Shown in pieces: positions 50,094 to 58,217 of a stretch of 64,000 nt of DNA. The DNA is from Kibdelosporangium persicum (GTDB lineage Bacteria > Actinomycetota > Actinomycetes > Mycobacteriales > Pseudonocardiaceae). The DNA lies in assembly GCF_013280595.1 (NCBI RefSeq), contig NZ_JAAATY010000012.1, positions 62,001-126,000 of the forward strand, written 5' to 3'. The stretch's first letter is position 1; every line of letters starts with the position of its first letter. Below the pieces are notes generated by a model that saw nothing but the letters and a program-made list of their open reading frames with translations, made no database searches and was not told the DNA's origin. The position numbers and the translations under genes are program-made.

Positions 50094-50908
50094 CGACGTT
50101 GCTGCGGCGGACGGGTTTCTACGTCACGGGCGGCGCCTTGGCCGTACTGTTCCTGCTCCCTCTACTGTGGACGCTTTCGTCCTCGGTCAGCGGACGGCAG
50201 GCGTCCGACGGCGCTGAAGGCTGGGGTTTCGCCAACTACCAGCGACTCGCTGACTACGGCAGCGGATTGGACACATACCTGATCAACACAGCAGTGGTCT
50301 CCCTTGTTGCGGTCTCGGTGACCGTGGTGACGACCACGCTGGGCGGGTACGCCATGGCCCGGCTGGCGTTTCCGGGGCGCAACCTGCTCTTCTTGGTGAC
50401 GCTGGCCATCCTGATGGTTCCGTACAGCACGATCCTGGTGCCGCTCTACATCCTGCTCGGCTGGCTGGGCCTGCAGAACTCGCTGGTCGGCCTCGGGCTC
50501 GTGCTCGCGGTGCTCCAACTGCCGTTCGGCCTGTTCATGATGCGCAACTCGTTCGAGGCGCTCCCAGTCGAACTGGAAGAGGCAGCGTTGATCGACGGCT
50601 GCACGGTCGGCGGAGCGTTGCGCCGCGTGCTGCTGCGAGGCGTGCTCCCCGGGATCGTCACTGTCGCGTTGTTCTCGTTTTTGGCGGCGTGGAACGAGTT
50701 CGTCGCGCCGCTGATCTTCCTCACCGACGGCGAGAAGTTCACGCTGCCGGTCGCGCTGTTCAACCTGCAGTCCGGCAGCCTCGGTTCGGTCGACTTCGGC
50801 GCGCTGCAGGCGGGCGTGGTCGTTTCCGCCCTGCCGTGTGTCGCGGTTTTCCTGGTACTGCAGCGGTACTACGTACGCGGTTTCACCTCAGGAGCCCTCA
50901 AGGGCTGA
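50090..50908 (+). CDS. Sugar ABC transporter permease, MalG type (arabinoside locus)
   Basis: The 272-residue permease has the MalG-type coupling loop ELEEAALIDGCTVGGALRRV and ends in YVRGFTSGALKG, the expected CUT1 tail. GTG 50090 is given by the 4-bp overlap. It forms the channel with the previous gene and is followed 20 bp later by GH127. Confidence 0.93.
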   Translation: MTTLLRRTGFYVTGGALAVLFLLPLLWTLSSSVSGRQASDGAEGWGFANYQRLADYGSGLDTYLINTAVVSLVAVSVTVVTTTLGGYAMARLAFPGRNLLFLVTLAILMVPYSTILVPLYILLGWLGLQNSLVGLGLVLAVLQLPFGLFMMRNSFEALPVELEEAALIDGCTVGGALRRVLLRGVLPGIVTVALFSFLAAWNEFVAPLIFLTDGEKFTLPVALFNLQSGSLGSVDFGALQAGVVVSALPCVAVFLVLQRYYVRGFTSGALKG

Positions 50909-50928
50909 AGGCGAAAGGGACATCCTCG

Positions 50929-52800
50929 ATGACCGACCAGACTCCCGGTCCCGTCCACCCCACGTCCCACGCGACTGCGGCGCTGCGGCCACTTCCCATG
51001 ACCGACATGACGTTCGCGCCCGGCGGCTTCCTCGGCGGCTGGCAGCAGCGCAACGCCGACCGGTCCCTGCCGTACTGCATCAGCCAGCTCGACGCCTCGG
51101 GCGCGCTGGACAACCTGCGCCGCGTCACCGGGGAGGCGGACGGGGACTACCAGAACATGTGGTTCGCCGACAGTGACGTCTACAAGACCCTGGAGGCCGC
51201 GGCCTGGCAGCTCGGCCGGGCTCCGGAGAACGCCGAACTGCGAGCCTTCGTCGACAGTGCGGGAGCGTTGCTGGCCAAGGCCCAGGACGAGGACGGATAC
51301 CTCAACTCGCACCGCATGGTCGTCGAACCGGAGAAGAAGTGGCAGGACCTGCACTGGAGCCATGAACTGTACTGCGCGGGCCACCTCATCCAGGCCGCGG
51401 TCGCCGCCGCGCGCGCCGGGGTGGGTGCCGAGCTTGTCACGGTGGCGCGGCGGTTCGCCGATCTGATTGTCTCGCGCTTCGGCAGTGTCGACGACGTCGA
51501 CGGGCATCCGGAGATCGAGACGGCATTGGTGGAGCTGTACCGGGTGACCGGGCACCGGCCGTATCTCGACCAGGCCAGGCGGTTCATCGACCTGCGCGGG
51601 CATGGGCTGCTCAACGGCGACCGGTTCGGTTCGGCGTACCTGCAGGACCATGTTCCCGTCCGGCAGGCCGATGCCGTGGCCGGGCACGTCGTCCGTCAGC
51701 TGTACCTGCTCGCAGGCGTGGTCGATGTCGCTGTGGAGACGCACGACGATGAACTGCTGGATGCCGCCCACCGGTTGTGGGAGGACGCGTTCGGTGCCAA
51801 GACGTACGTCACCGGGGCCCAGGGCTCACGGCATCGTGACGAGGCGTTCGGTGCCCCGTACGAACTGCCGTCCGACCGGGCTTACGGTGAAACGTGCGCG
51901 GGGATCGCGAGCTTCCAGTGGAACTGGCGCATGTTGCTGGCGACCGGCTCGGCGAAGTACGCCGACGAAATGGAACGGGCGCTGTACAACGTAATCGCGG
52001 GTTCCACCGCCATCGACGGCACGCACTTCTTCTACTCCAACACGTTGCACCTCCGCACCGGCCATGACGGCTCTCACGAAGACGCACCCTCGCAGCGCCT
52101 TCCGTGGTACTCGTGCGCGTGCTGCCCGCCGAACCTCGCCCGGTTGCTCGCTTCGCTCTCCGGCTACGCAGCCACCGCCAGTCCCGGTGCACTGCAGATC
52201 CATCTGTATGGGCAGGGAGAGCTACGTACCACTGTGGACGGCCATCCGGTGCATGTCGCGATGCGCACCGAATATCCATGGGACGGCAAGGTCGAGCTGA
52301 CAGTGACCACCGCGGCGCCGATGACGCTCACCCTGAGGATTCCCGGCTGGAGCACCGATGCCCAGGTTGACGGCACACCGGTTGACGGCCGCTACGTCCA
52401 CGTGCGTAAGGACTGGTCCGCCGGCGCCACCGTCACGCTCGATCTGCCCATGCCGGCGCGTGTTGTCCGGCCGCATCCCCGGATCGACGCGGTACGCGGT
52501 TGTGTCGCACTGGCGCGCGGCCCGCTCGTCTACTGCCTGGAACAAGCCGATCTACCGGACAACGTGACGTTGGAAGACGTGCGGATCGTTGCCGATGCAC
52601 CGATCACCGTCGTGCCAGGCAGCCCCGTCACGCTCACGGCAAGCGGCTCCGTCGAACCGCCCGCCTCCGACGAGCTCTACCCAACCCACACCACTGCCTC
52701 GCACACCGGCGAGCCGATCACGCTCACCGCTACGCCGTACTTCCTGTGGGGCAACCGCAAACCAGGTCCCATGCGCGTCTGGCTCCCCACCCCCTCGTGA
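50929..52800 (+). CDS. GH127 beta-L-arabinofuranosidase (HypBA1-like), cytoplasmic
   Basis: The 623-residue (alpha/alpha)6-barrel enzyme (DUF1680 type) carries the zinc-thiolate active site of HypBA1-like proteins: Glu321 and Cys323 in YGETCAG, and Cys398/Cys399 in the SCACCPPN block. The spacing matches the Bifidobacterium longum enzyme, where a Cys is the nucleophile. No signal peptide is present, so it acts on imported sugar. It closes the importer operon. HypBA1 releases L-arabinose from beta-1,2-linked arabinofuranosides of hydroxyproline-rich glycoproteins; the same role is inferred here. ATG 50929 follows GAAAGGGA. The stop codon lies inside repeat copy D. Confidence 0.92.
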   Translation: MTDQTPGPVHPTSHATAALRPLPMTDMTFAPGGFLGGWQQRNADRSLPYCISQLDASGALDNLRRVTGEADGDYQNMWFADSDVYKTLEAAAWQLGRAPENAELRAFVDSAGALLAKAQDEDGYLNSHRMVVEPEKKWQDLHWSHELYCAGHLIQAAVAAARAGVGAELVTVARRFADLIVSRFGSVDDVDGHPEIETALVELYRVTGHRPYLDQARRFIDLRGHGLLNGDRFGSAYLQDHVPVRQADAVAGHVVRQLYLLAGVVDVAVETHDDELLDAAHRLWEDAFGAKTYVTGAQGSRHRDEAFGAPYELPSDRAYGETCAGIASFQWNWRMLLATGSAKYADEMERALYNVIAGSTAIDGTHFFYSNTLHLRTGHDGSHEDAPSQRLPWYSCACCPPNLARLLASLSGYAATASPGALQIHLYGQGELRTTVDGHPVHVAMRTEYPWDGKVELTVTTAAPMTLTLRIPGWSTDAQVDGTPVDGRYVHVRKDWSAGATVTLDLPMPARVVRPHPRIDAVRGCVALARGPLVYCLEQADLPDNVTLEDVRIVADAPITVVPGSPVTLTASGSVEPPASDELYPTHTTASHTGEPITLTATPYFLWGNRKPGPMRVWLPTPS

Positions 52801-52838
52801 GTGTTTATCCGGGTTAGAACCCGGATAAACACTCACGA
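52795..52838. repeat. Dispersed palindromic repeat, copy D
   Basis: Perfect 19-bp arms (52795-52813 and 52820-52838) flank a 6-nt loop TTAGAA. The GH127 stop codon is within the left arm, the same arrangement as copy A at the TetR stop. It lies between two converging genes. Confidence 0.85.
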
Positions 52839-52874
52839 CATCACCCTGCGACAAGGGCATGTCATGCGAGGGGA

Positions 52875-52888
52875 TGTTAGCGCTAACA
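52875..52888. promoter_or_regulatory. Orphan LacI-type operator downstream of the GH43 gene
   Basis: TGTTAGCGCTAACA is a perfect 14-bp palindrome of sugar-operator type. It lies 5 bp after the GH43 stop and 74 bp after the GH127 stop, between two 3' ends where no promoter is expected. It shares its core with the site at 45003-45018. Confidence 0.65.
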
Positions 52889-52893
52889 GTCGG

Positions 52894-53973
52894 CTAGGAT
52901 GCCGGTTCGCCGGACGGGGAGGCGAGCCTGGTGTTCAGCGACACCGGAGTGCCGAAGTTCGGCGTTCCGTCCGCGTTCCAGGTGATTTTCTGGGCCCGGG
53001 CGGACCGGTTCATGTCGCAGCCGCCGTTCACCGAACTGTTGGCGTGGTACACGATCCAGTCCTCGGTGCCGTCCGGCGACTTGAAGAACCCGTTGTGCCC
53101 GGGCCCGAAGACACCGTTGGCGTTGTCGCGCTGGAAAACCGGCCGGCTCGACTTGACCCACGACGACTCCAGCAGCGGGTCGCCGCCGTTGTACGTCAGG
53201 ATGCCGAGCTTGTAGTCCGGCGTGGAGCAGTGGCTGGCGGAGAACACGATGAACGTCTTGCCGTTGCGCTGCAACACCTCGGCGCCCTCGTTGACCGCGC
53301 CGCCCACGGTCTCCCAGCTGTAGGTCGGCCTGGACAGGATGCGCCGGGTGCCGCTGGCGGTCCAGGGATTGGCCAGCGGACGGATGAAGTTGGGCTGCGA
53401 TCCGTTGTAGAACGTGCCGAGCAGATAGAGCCTGCCGTTGAGCCGCAGGATGCTCGGGTCGAGCTCCCAGGTGTTGTCCTGAACGGGATCCAGCATGTCC
53501 GCCTTGAAGCTGTACGGGCCCATCGGGTCGGTCCCGGCGCTCTCCAGCACGTGGATGCGTTGGCTGCCCAGGTCGAACGGCTGCCTGCCCGCCGTGTAGT
53601 AGAAGTACCAGCGTTTGCCGTTGGGGCCGTCGAGCAGGTGGAACTCCGGCGCCCACATCGTTCCGGCGCCGTTGGGCCGGGTAAGGGTGAAAATGACGGT
53701 CTCCGGCGCGTTCGCCAGCCCGCCCAGGGTGCGCGACCTGCGCATCGTGATCGTGGAGTTCCACGTGGTCGACGCCAGGTAGTAGTAGCCGTTGTAGTAC
53801 TGCAGCCAGGGATCAGGCCCTTGCCAGTCCAACGGATTGGTGAACGTGGCCGCGGCGTGGGCCTGCCGCGCGGGAACCACTGTGATCAGCGTCGTGGTCA
53901 GCGCGGCCACCAGGCAGGTGATCAGCCACCCCGAGGCCCGCCATGGTCTGCGTGGTCGGAACGGAAACATCAT
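52894..53973 (-). CDS. Secreted GH43 arabinan-active hydrolase
   Basis: The 359-residue enzyme has a signal peptide (cleavage after ARQAHA near residue 39) and a five-bladed beta-propeller typical of GH43. FTNPLDWQGPDPWLQYYNG has the general-base Asp, TWELDPSILRLNG the pKa-modulating Asp, and VNEGAEVLQRNGKTFIVFS the acid Glu. The GPGHNGFFKSPDG segment is usual in GH43 alpha-L-arabinofuranosidases. It would release arabinose from arabinan or glycoprotein side chains outside the cell. The start is one of two adjacent ATGs at 53973 and 53970. It is transcribed toward GH127. Confidence 0.9.
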   Translation of the reverse strand: MMFPFRPRRPWRASGWLITCLVAALTTTLITVVPARQAHAAATFTNPLDWQGPDPWLQYYNGYYYLASTTWNSTITMRRSRTLGGLANAPETVIFTLTRPNGAGTMWAPEFHLLDGPNGKRWYFYYTAGRQPFDLGSQRIHVLESAGTDPMGPYSFKADMLDPVQDNTWELDPSILRLNGRLYLLGTFYNGSQPNFIRPLANPWTASGTRRILSRPTYSWETVGGAVNEGAEVLQRNGKTFIVFSASHCSTPDYKLGILTYNGGDPLLESSWVKSSRPVFQRDNANGVFGPGHNGFFKSPDGTEDWIVYHANSSVNGGCDMNRSARAQKITWNADGTPNFGTPVSLNTRLASPSGEPAS

Positions 53974-54203
53974 CGAGCCCTCACATCCGTTGAAGGGAAA
54001 AGGGAAACAACGACGGGCACCCGTTGAAAACGCTACATCCCGTACGGTCGGCTGTACAGGTGCAGCGACAGAAGGCACCGATGTGGACAGTGCCAGCATC
54101 GGCTTGTTTCCTTTTGTCACAATGCTTTCAGCTCAGAACACCGCATTGACAGCCCTGCTACGTTCCAAGAAGACTTACGGCACAGCACCGGGAAGTGACG
54201 CGC

Positions 54204-57200
54204 ATGCGCAGAACCGCAGCCCTCACCGCAATAGTCGCTTTAGGACTCTCGCTGACCGGACCGCTCACCGCGTCGGCGGCACAGCCCATCGGTTATCCCA
54301 CGTTCACCGGACCGGCGACTCCGGCCGTCCCGGTCGCCTACACACCCAACGACATGATGCGTGCCATCTACGACCAGGAGAGCCAGGGCACGGACTTCTG
54401 GATGGACCGGCTCCTTGCCCGGCAAGGTACCGATCCGGCGGGCACCTGGCTGATGAGCCGAGGCCGCGCGGTTTTCATGAAGACCCATGATCCCGCGGTG
54501 ATCGGGTTCGGCGGTCAGGTCGCCTACTGGGAAAGCATCGACAACCGCGCCGCGTACTCGATCAACCTCAGCCCGGGCACGTTCACCGAGAACGCCGCAC
54601 AGCGCCTGCAGACACCCAGCTACTGGAAAGGCTTGCACACCAGTGGTTCCCTGCGGGTGGAACAGCGAAAGTTCATCACCGCCGACAACGTCGCCGTCAC
54701 CACGCTGACCATCACCAACACCGGGAGCAGTTCCCAGACGTTGCAGCTGCGCGCGACATCGCCGTACACGAAGACAGCCGAGGGCAACGAGCTCACCGGA
54801 ATCGTGGACGCGAAGAACAAACTCACCACCGTGTTCCCGCGGCTCGCCGGAGACGGGTTCACGGTCAACGGCACCGACCTCACCCGATCGGTCACCGTGG
54901 GCGCGGGCCAGAGTGTGCAGACCAAGGTGGTCATGGGCTTCGTGACCGAGGAGATCCCCGCGTCCCTGACCGACTACCAGTCCTATCGGAGCGCCACGCC
55001 GGCCGCCGCGTTCGCCACCCATGTGCGCGCCTACAACCGTTGGTGGGCCGACAACGTCCCCTACTTCGACGTGCCGGATCCGGCCATCAAGAAGCACATC
55101 TACTACCGCTGGTGGCTGATGCGCTTCAACTACCTCGACGCGGACATCCCCGGCAACGACTTCCAGTTCCCCACCTCGGTGGAAGGTGCGCTGGGCTACA
55201 ACAACGCCATCGTGCTCACCGTGCCGATGTTCGTGGACGACCTGAAATACCTGCGCAACCCGATGTACTCCTTCGGTCCGTGGGTCTCGGCGGGTGAGGT
55301 GTCCCGCAACCGGCGCTACACCGACAACCCAGGCGATCCGGAGAACTGGAGCAACAGCTACACGCAGTACATCTCCGAAGCCGCATGGCGTAGCTACCAG
55401 ATCCACGGCGGACAACCGGTGATCGCCGGCAACCTGGCCCGGTATGCCGAGCAGGACGTCAAGGGACAGCTGGATTTCTACGACCAGGACCGCAACAACC
55501 TGATCGAATACGACTGGGGCGCGCTGACCGGGAACGACGCCGACGCCGTCTCGTTCCACTGGCGAGACGGACGACTGGACCGTACTGAGTCCGCGTACGT
55601 CTACAGCAACGCCCTGGCAGCCGCTCAGGCGTACGACACGATCGGCAACACCGCCAAAGCCGCTGAAATGCGCGCCATCGCGGCCCGGGTCCAGCAGGCG
55701 GTCGTGAACGTCCTGTGGAACTCGCAAGCACAGGTGTTGCAGCACAGGCATGTGCCGACCAACGCGCTGGTGCCGTGGAAGGAGATCAACAACTTCTACC
55801 CGTACTCCGTCGGGTTGATGCCCAACACGGCACAGTACCGCGAAGCGCTGAGGTTGTTCGCCGACGAGAAGGAGTATCCGCTTTTCCCGTTCTACACGGC
55901 GAACCAACGTGACAAGGCCGCCGCCGCGGCCGCGGGCAAGCCGGGTACCAACAACTTCTCGCAGATCAACTCGACCGTGCAGTTCCGGCTGTTCTCCTCG
56001 GCACTGCGCAACTACCCGTCCGCGCACATCACGCCCGAGATGTACAAGAAGCTGCTGTACTGGAACGCCTGGGCGCAGTACATCGGCGGCGACACCCGGT
56101 GGCCGGACTCCAACGAGTTCTGGGCCGACTGGAACGCGGCCACCAAGACCATCGGATACCGGTCCTGGATCCACCACACGACACTCGGCAGCAGCAACTG
56201 GACCGTCGTCGAGGACGCGATGGGCTTGCGCCCCCGGAACGACGACAAGGTCGAACTGTCCCCGATCACCATCGGCTGGTCCCATTTCACGGTCAACAAC
56301 CTGCGGTATCGCAACAACAACCTGACCATCGTGTGGGACGACCCCGCCGACGGCGTGACGCGATACCCCGGAGTTCCACAGGGATATTCCATCTACGTCA
56401 ACGGAACCCGCGCGCTCACGATCGACCGGCTTGCGCACGCGATCTGGGACCCGCGCACCGGCACGGTCGCCTTCCCTGGCCAAGCCGCGAACGTTCTGCA
56501 CAGCACTTCGGTCGCCGGAATGCAGGCGCCCAGCCAGGTCATGCACACCGACGACCGGATGACCGACATGTTCGCCAAGGCAGGCGTCAACCTGGGCAAC
56601 AACACGAACCTCACGGCGGGCGCGACTGCGTCGGCCTCGTACACCGCCACGGGAACGACGACCGCGGCCGCGGTGGACGGCTTCACGATCAACGAACCGT
56701 TCTGGGGCAGCAAGGGATCACCCAATGCCCAGGACTCCTACGAGCTGAACCTGGGTTCCGCCAGGACGTTCGACGACATCCGGGTGCATTTCCGCAACGA
56801 CCGGGCAACCGGTGGCTACGCCGAGCCTGCCATGTACCAGATCCAATACCACAACGGCAGCACGTGGGTCACCGTGCCAGGGGCGAAGACACCCGCGGCA
56901 CCGAGATCGAACTACAACCGGGTCCAGTTCCCGGCGATCACGGCCCAGCGGGTCCGAGTACTGATGACCCATCAGCCGGGCTTCCGGACCGGGCTGACCG
57001 AGGTGAAGATCTTCAGCTCCGGCAACCCGCCCGCTGCCGCCAACACCGCGCCCTACGTCCTGGCCCGGCGGGACCCGGCGTTCAACCAGCCCGGGCAGGC
57101 GAGGTTGCTCGGCAAGGTCAAGGACGACGCGCTGCCGTCCGGCACGCTGTCCACGGCCTGGTCTAAGGTCAGCGGCCCAGGCACCGTCATCTTCGGCTCC

Positions 57201-58217
57201 CCCAACGCCCCCACCACGCTGGCCTCCTTCAGCGCCCCGGGCACGTACACCCTCCGCCTGACCGGCAGTGACGGCGGCGCCTCAGCGTCCTCGCAGGTCA
57301 CCGTGACCGTCTCGCAGGGGTCCGCCTTCAACCTCGGCCCCGCGGCCACCGCGTCCGCGTCCTACACCTCGTCCTGGGAAAGCGTGGCCGCGATCAACGA
57401 CGGTGTCACCCCAGGGAGCTCGAACGACAGCCCGAGGTGGGGCACGTGGCCGCAGACCGGCGAGCAGTGGGCCGAGCTGACGTGGACACGGCCGCAACGC
57501 CTGAACGCCGCGAGCCTCTACTTCTTCGACGACGGCGGCGGTGTCCGAGTGCCGAGCTCGTGGAAACTCCAGTACTGGAACGGCAACGCGTACGCCGACA
57601 TCCCCAGCACGTATCCCGTGGCAGTCGACCAGTTCAACACCGCCACGTTCGCGGGCGTGACCACGACTCGCCTGCGGGCGGTCCTCACGTCCGGCGCGGG
57701 GTCCGTCGGCCTGGTGGAGTTCCGGGCCCTGGCCGAGACACCGACCGCGATCAGAGCCGTTCACCAGCCCACGCTCGTCGGTCAGATACCGGCGCTGTCC
57801 GCCACAGTCACCAAGGTCTACGCCAGCGGAGCGCGGTTGGACTCCACGGTGACCTGGCAGCCGATCGAGCAGTCCCAAGTGGCCACGGGCGGCACGTCGT
57901 TCACTGTCCAGGGCATTGTGGACGGCACCGGGCTGCCGGCGTCCGCGACGGTGTGGGTACGGCCGCACAACCAGGTCAGCATCACGTTCCTCGAACCGGA
58001 GACCGTGGTCACGCCCGCCGGAGTCGCCCCTGTCCTGCCATCCACGGTCACGGCCACGTTCAACGACGGCTCTCGTGACAACGTCAGCACGACCGTCACC
58101 TGGGCCTCGATCGACCCGTCCCGTTACGCACAACCGGGCACCTTCACCGTGACCGGCCAGGTGCCCGGGACATCCCTGACCGCACAGGCGAATGTGGAGG
58201 TCAAGTCCCATGGCTGA
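54204..58217 (+). CDS. Giant secreted MGH1-like hydrolase with two F5/8C domains
   Basis: The 1,337-residue protein has a Sec signal peptide (cleavage near TASAA, residue 26). Residues about 30-770 hold an N-terminal beta-sandwich and an (alpha/alpha)6 barrel of the MGH1/GH63-like type (YYRWWLMRFNYLDADIPGND; TQYISEAAWRSYQIHGG; ESAYVYSNALAAAQAYDTIG; DSNEFWADWN). An F5/8 type C (discoidin) domain follows at about 795-950 (NLTAGATASASYTATGTTTA). Then come a PKD/Ig-like unit (about 960-1045), a second F5/8C domain (about 1045-1180) and two bacterial Ig-like repeats. The accessory modules should bind polysaccharide or cell surface. Catalytic specificity is unknown. ATG 54204 has GGGAAG 8 nt upstream; GTG 54195 is an alternative. 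It overlaps the next gene by 8 bp. Confidence 0.78.
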   Translation: MRRTAALTAIVALGLSLTGPLTASAAQPIGYPTFTGPATPAVPVAYTPNDMMRAIYDQESQGTDFWMDRLLARQGTDPAGTWLMSRGRAVFMKTHDPAVIGFGGQVAYWESIDNRAAYSINLSPGTFTENAAQRLQTPSYWKGLHTSGSLRVEQRKFITADNVAVTTLTITNTGSSSQTLQLRATSPYTKTAEGNELTGIVDAKNKLTTVFPRLAGDGFTVNGTDLTRSVTVGAGQSVQTKVVMGFVTEEIPASLTDYQSYRSATPAAAFATHVRAYNRWWADNVPYFDVPDPAIKKHIYYRWWLMRFNYLDADIPGNDFQFPTSVEGALGYNNAIVLTVPMFVDDLKYLRNPMYSFGPWVSAGEVSRNRRYTDNPGDPENWSNSYTQYISEAAWRSYQIHGGQPVIAGNLARYAEQDVKGQLDFYDQDRNNLIEYDWGALTGNDADAVSFHWRDGRLDRTESAYVYSNALAAAQAYDTIGNTAKAAEMRAIAARVQQAVVNVLWNSQAQVLQHRHVPTNALVPWKEINNFYPYSVGLMPNTAQYREALRLFADEKEYPLFPFYTANQRDKAAAAAAGKPGTNNFSQINSTVQFRLFSSALRNYPSAHITPEMYKKLLYWNAWAQYIGGDTRWPDSNEFWADWNAATKTIGYRSWIHHTTLGSSNWTVVEDAMGLRPRNDDKVELSPITIGWSHFTVNNLRYRNNNLTIVWDDPADGVTRYPGVPQGYSIYVNGTRALTIDRLAHAIWDPRTGTVAFPGQAANVLHSTSVAGMQAPSQVMHTDDRMTDMFAKAGVNLGNNTNLTAGATASASYTATGTTTAAAVDGFTINEPFWGSKGSPNAQDSYELNLGSARTFDDIRVHFRNDRATGGYAEPAMYQIQYHNGSTWVTVPGAKTPAAPRSNYNRVQFPAITAQRVRVLMTHQPGFRTGLTEVKIFSSGNPPAAANTAPYVLARRDPAFNQPGQARLLGKVKDDALPSGTLSTAWSKVSGPGTVIFGSPNAPTTLASFSAPGTYTLRLTGSDGGASASSQVTVTVSQGSAFNLGPAATASASYTSSWESVAAINDGVTPGSSNDSPRWGTWPQTGEQWAELTWTRPQRLNAASLYFFDDGGGVRVPSSWKLQYWNGNAYADIPSTYPVAVDQFNTATFAGVTTTRLRAVLTSGAGSVGLVEFRALAETPTAIRAVHQPTLVGQIPALSATVTKVYASGARLDSTVTWQPIEQSQVATGGTSFTVQGIVDGTGLPASATVWVRPHNQVSITFLEPETVVTPAGVAPVLPSTVTATFNDGSRDNVSTTVTWASIDPSRYAQPGTFTVTGQVPGTSLTAQANVEVKSHG

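Noticed and set aside
9265-52838. The four palindromes as attachment sites or a CRISPR array
   Set aside because: They are single, widely spaced, self-complementary copies without spacers, integrase or cas genes nearby.
54018-54034. GTTGAAAACGCTACA upstream of the GH43 gene as an operator
   Set aside because: The half-sites do not match each other; too asymmetric to call.
54240-56546. Long minus-strand open frame (768 codons)
   Set aside because: It is the antisense shadow of the MGH1-like gene; long shadows are expected in high-GC DNA.
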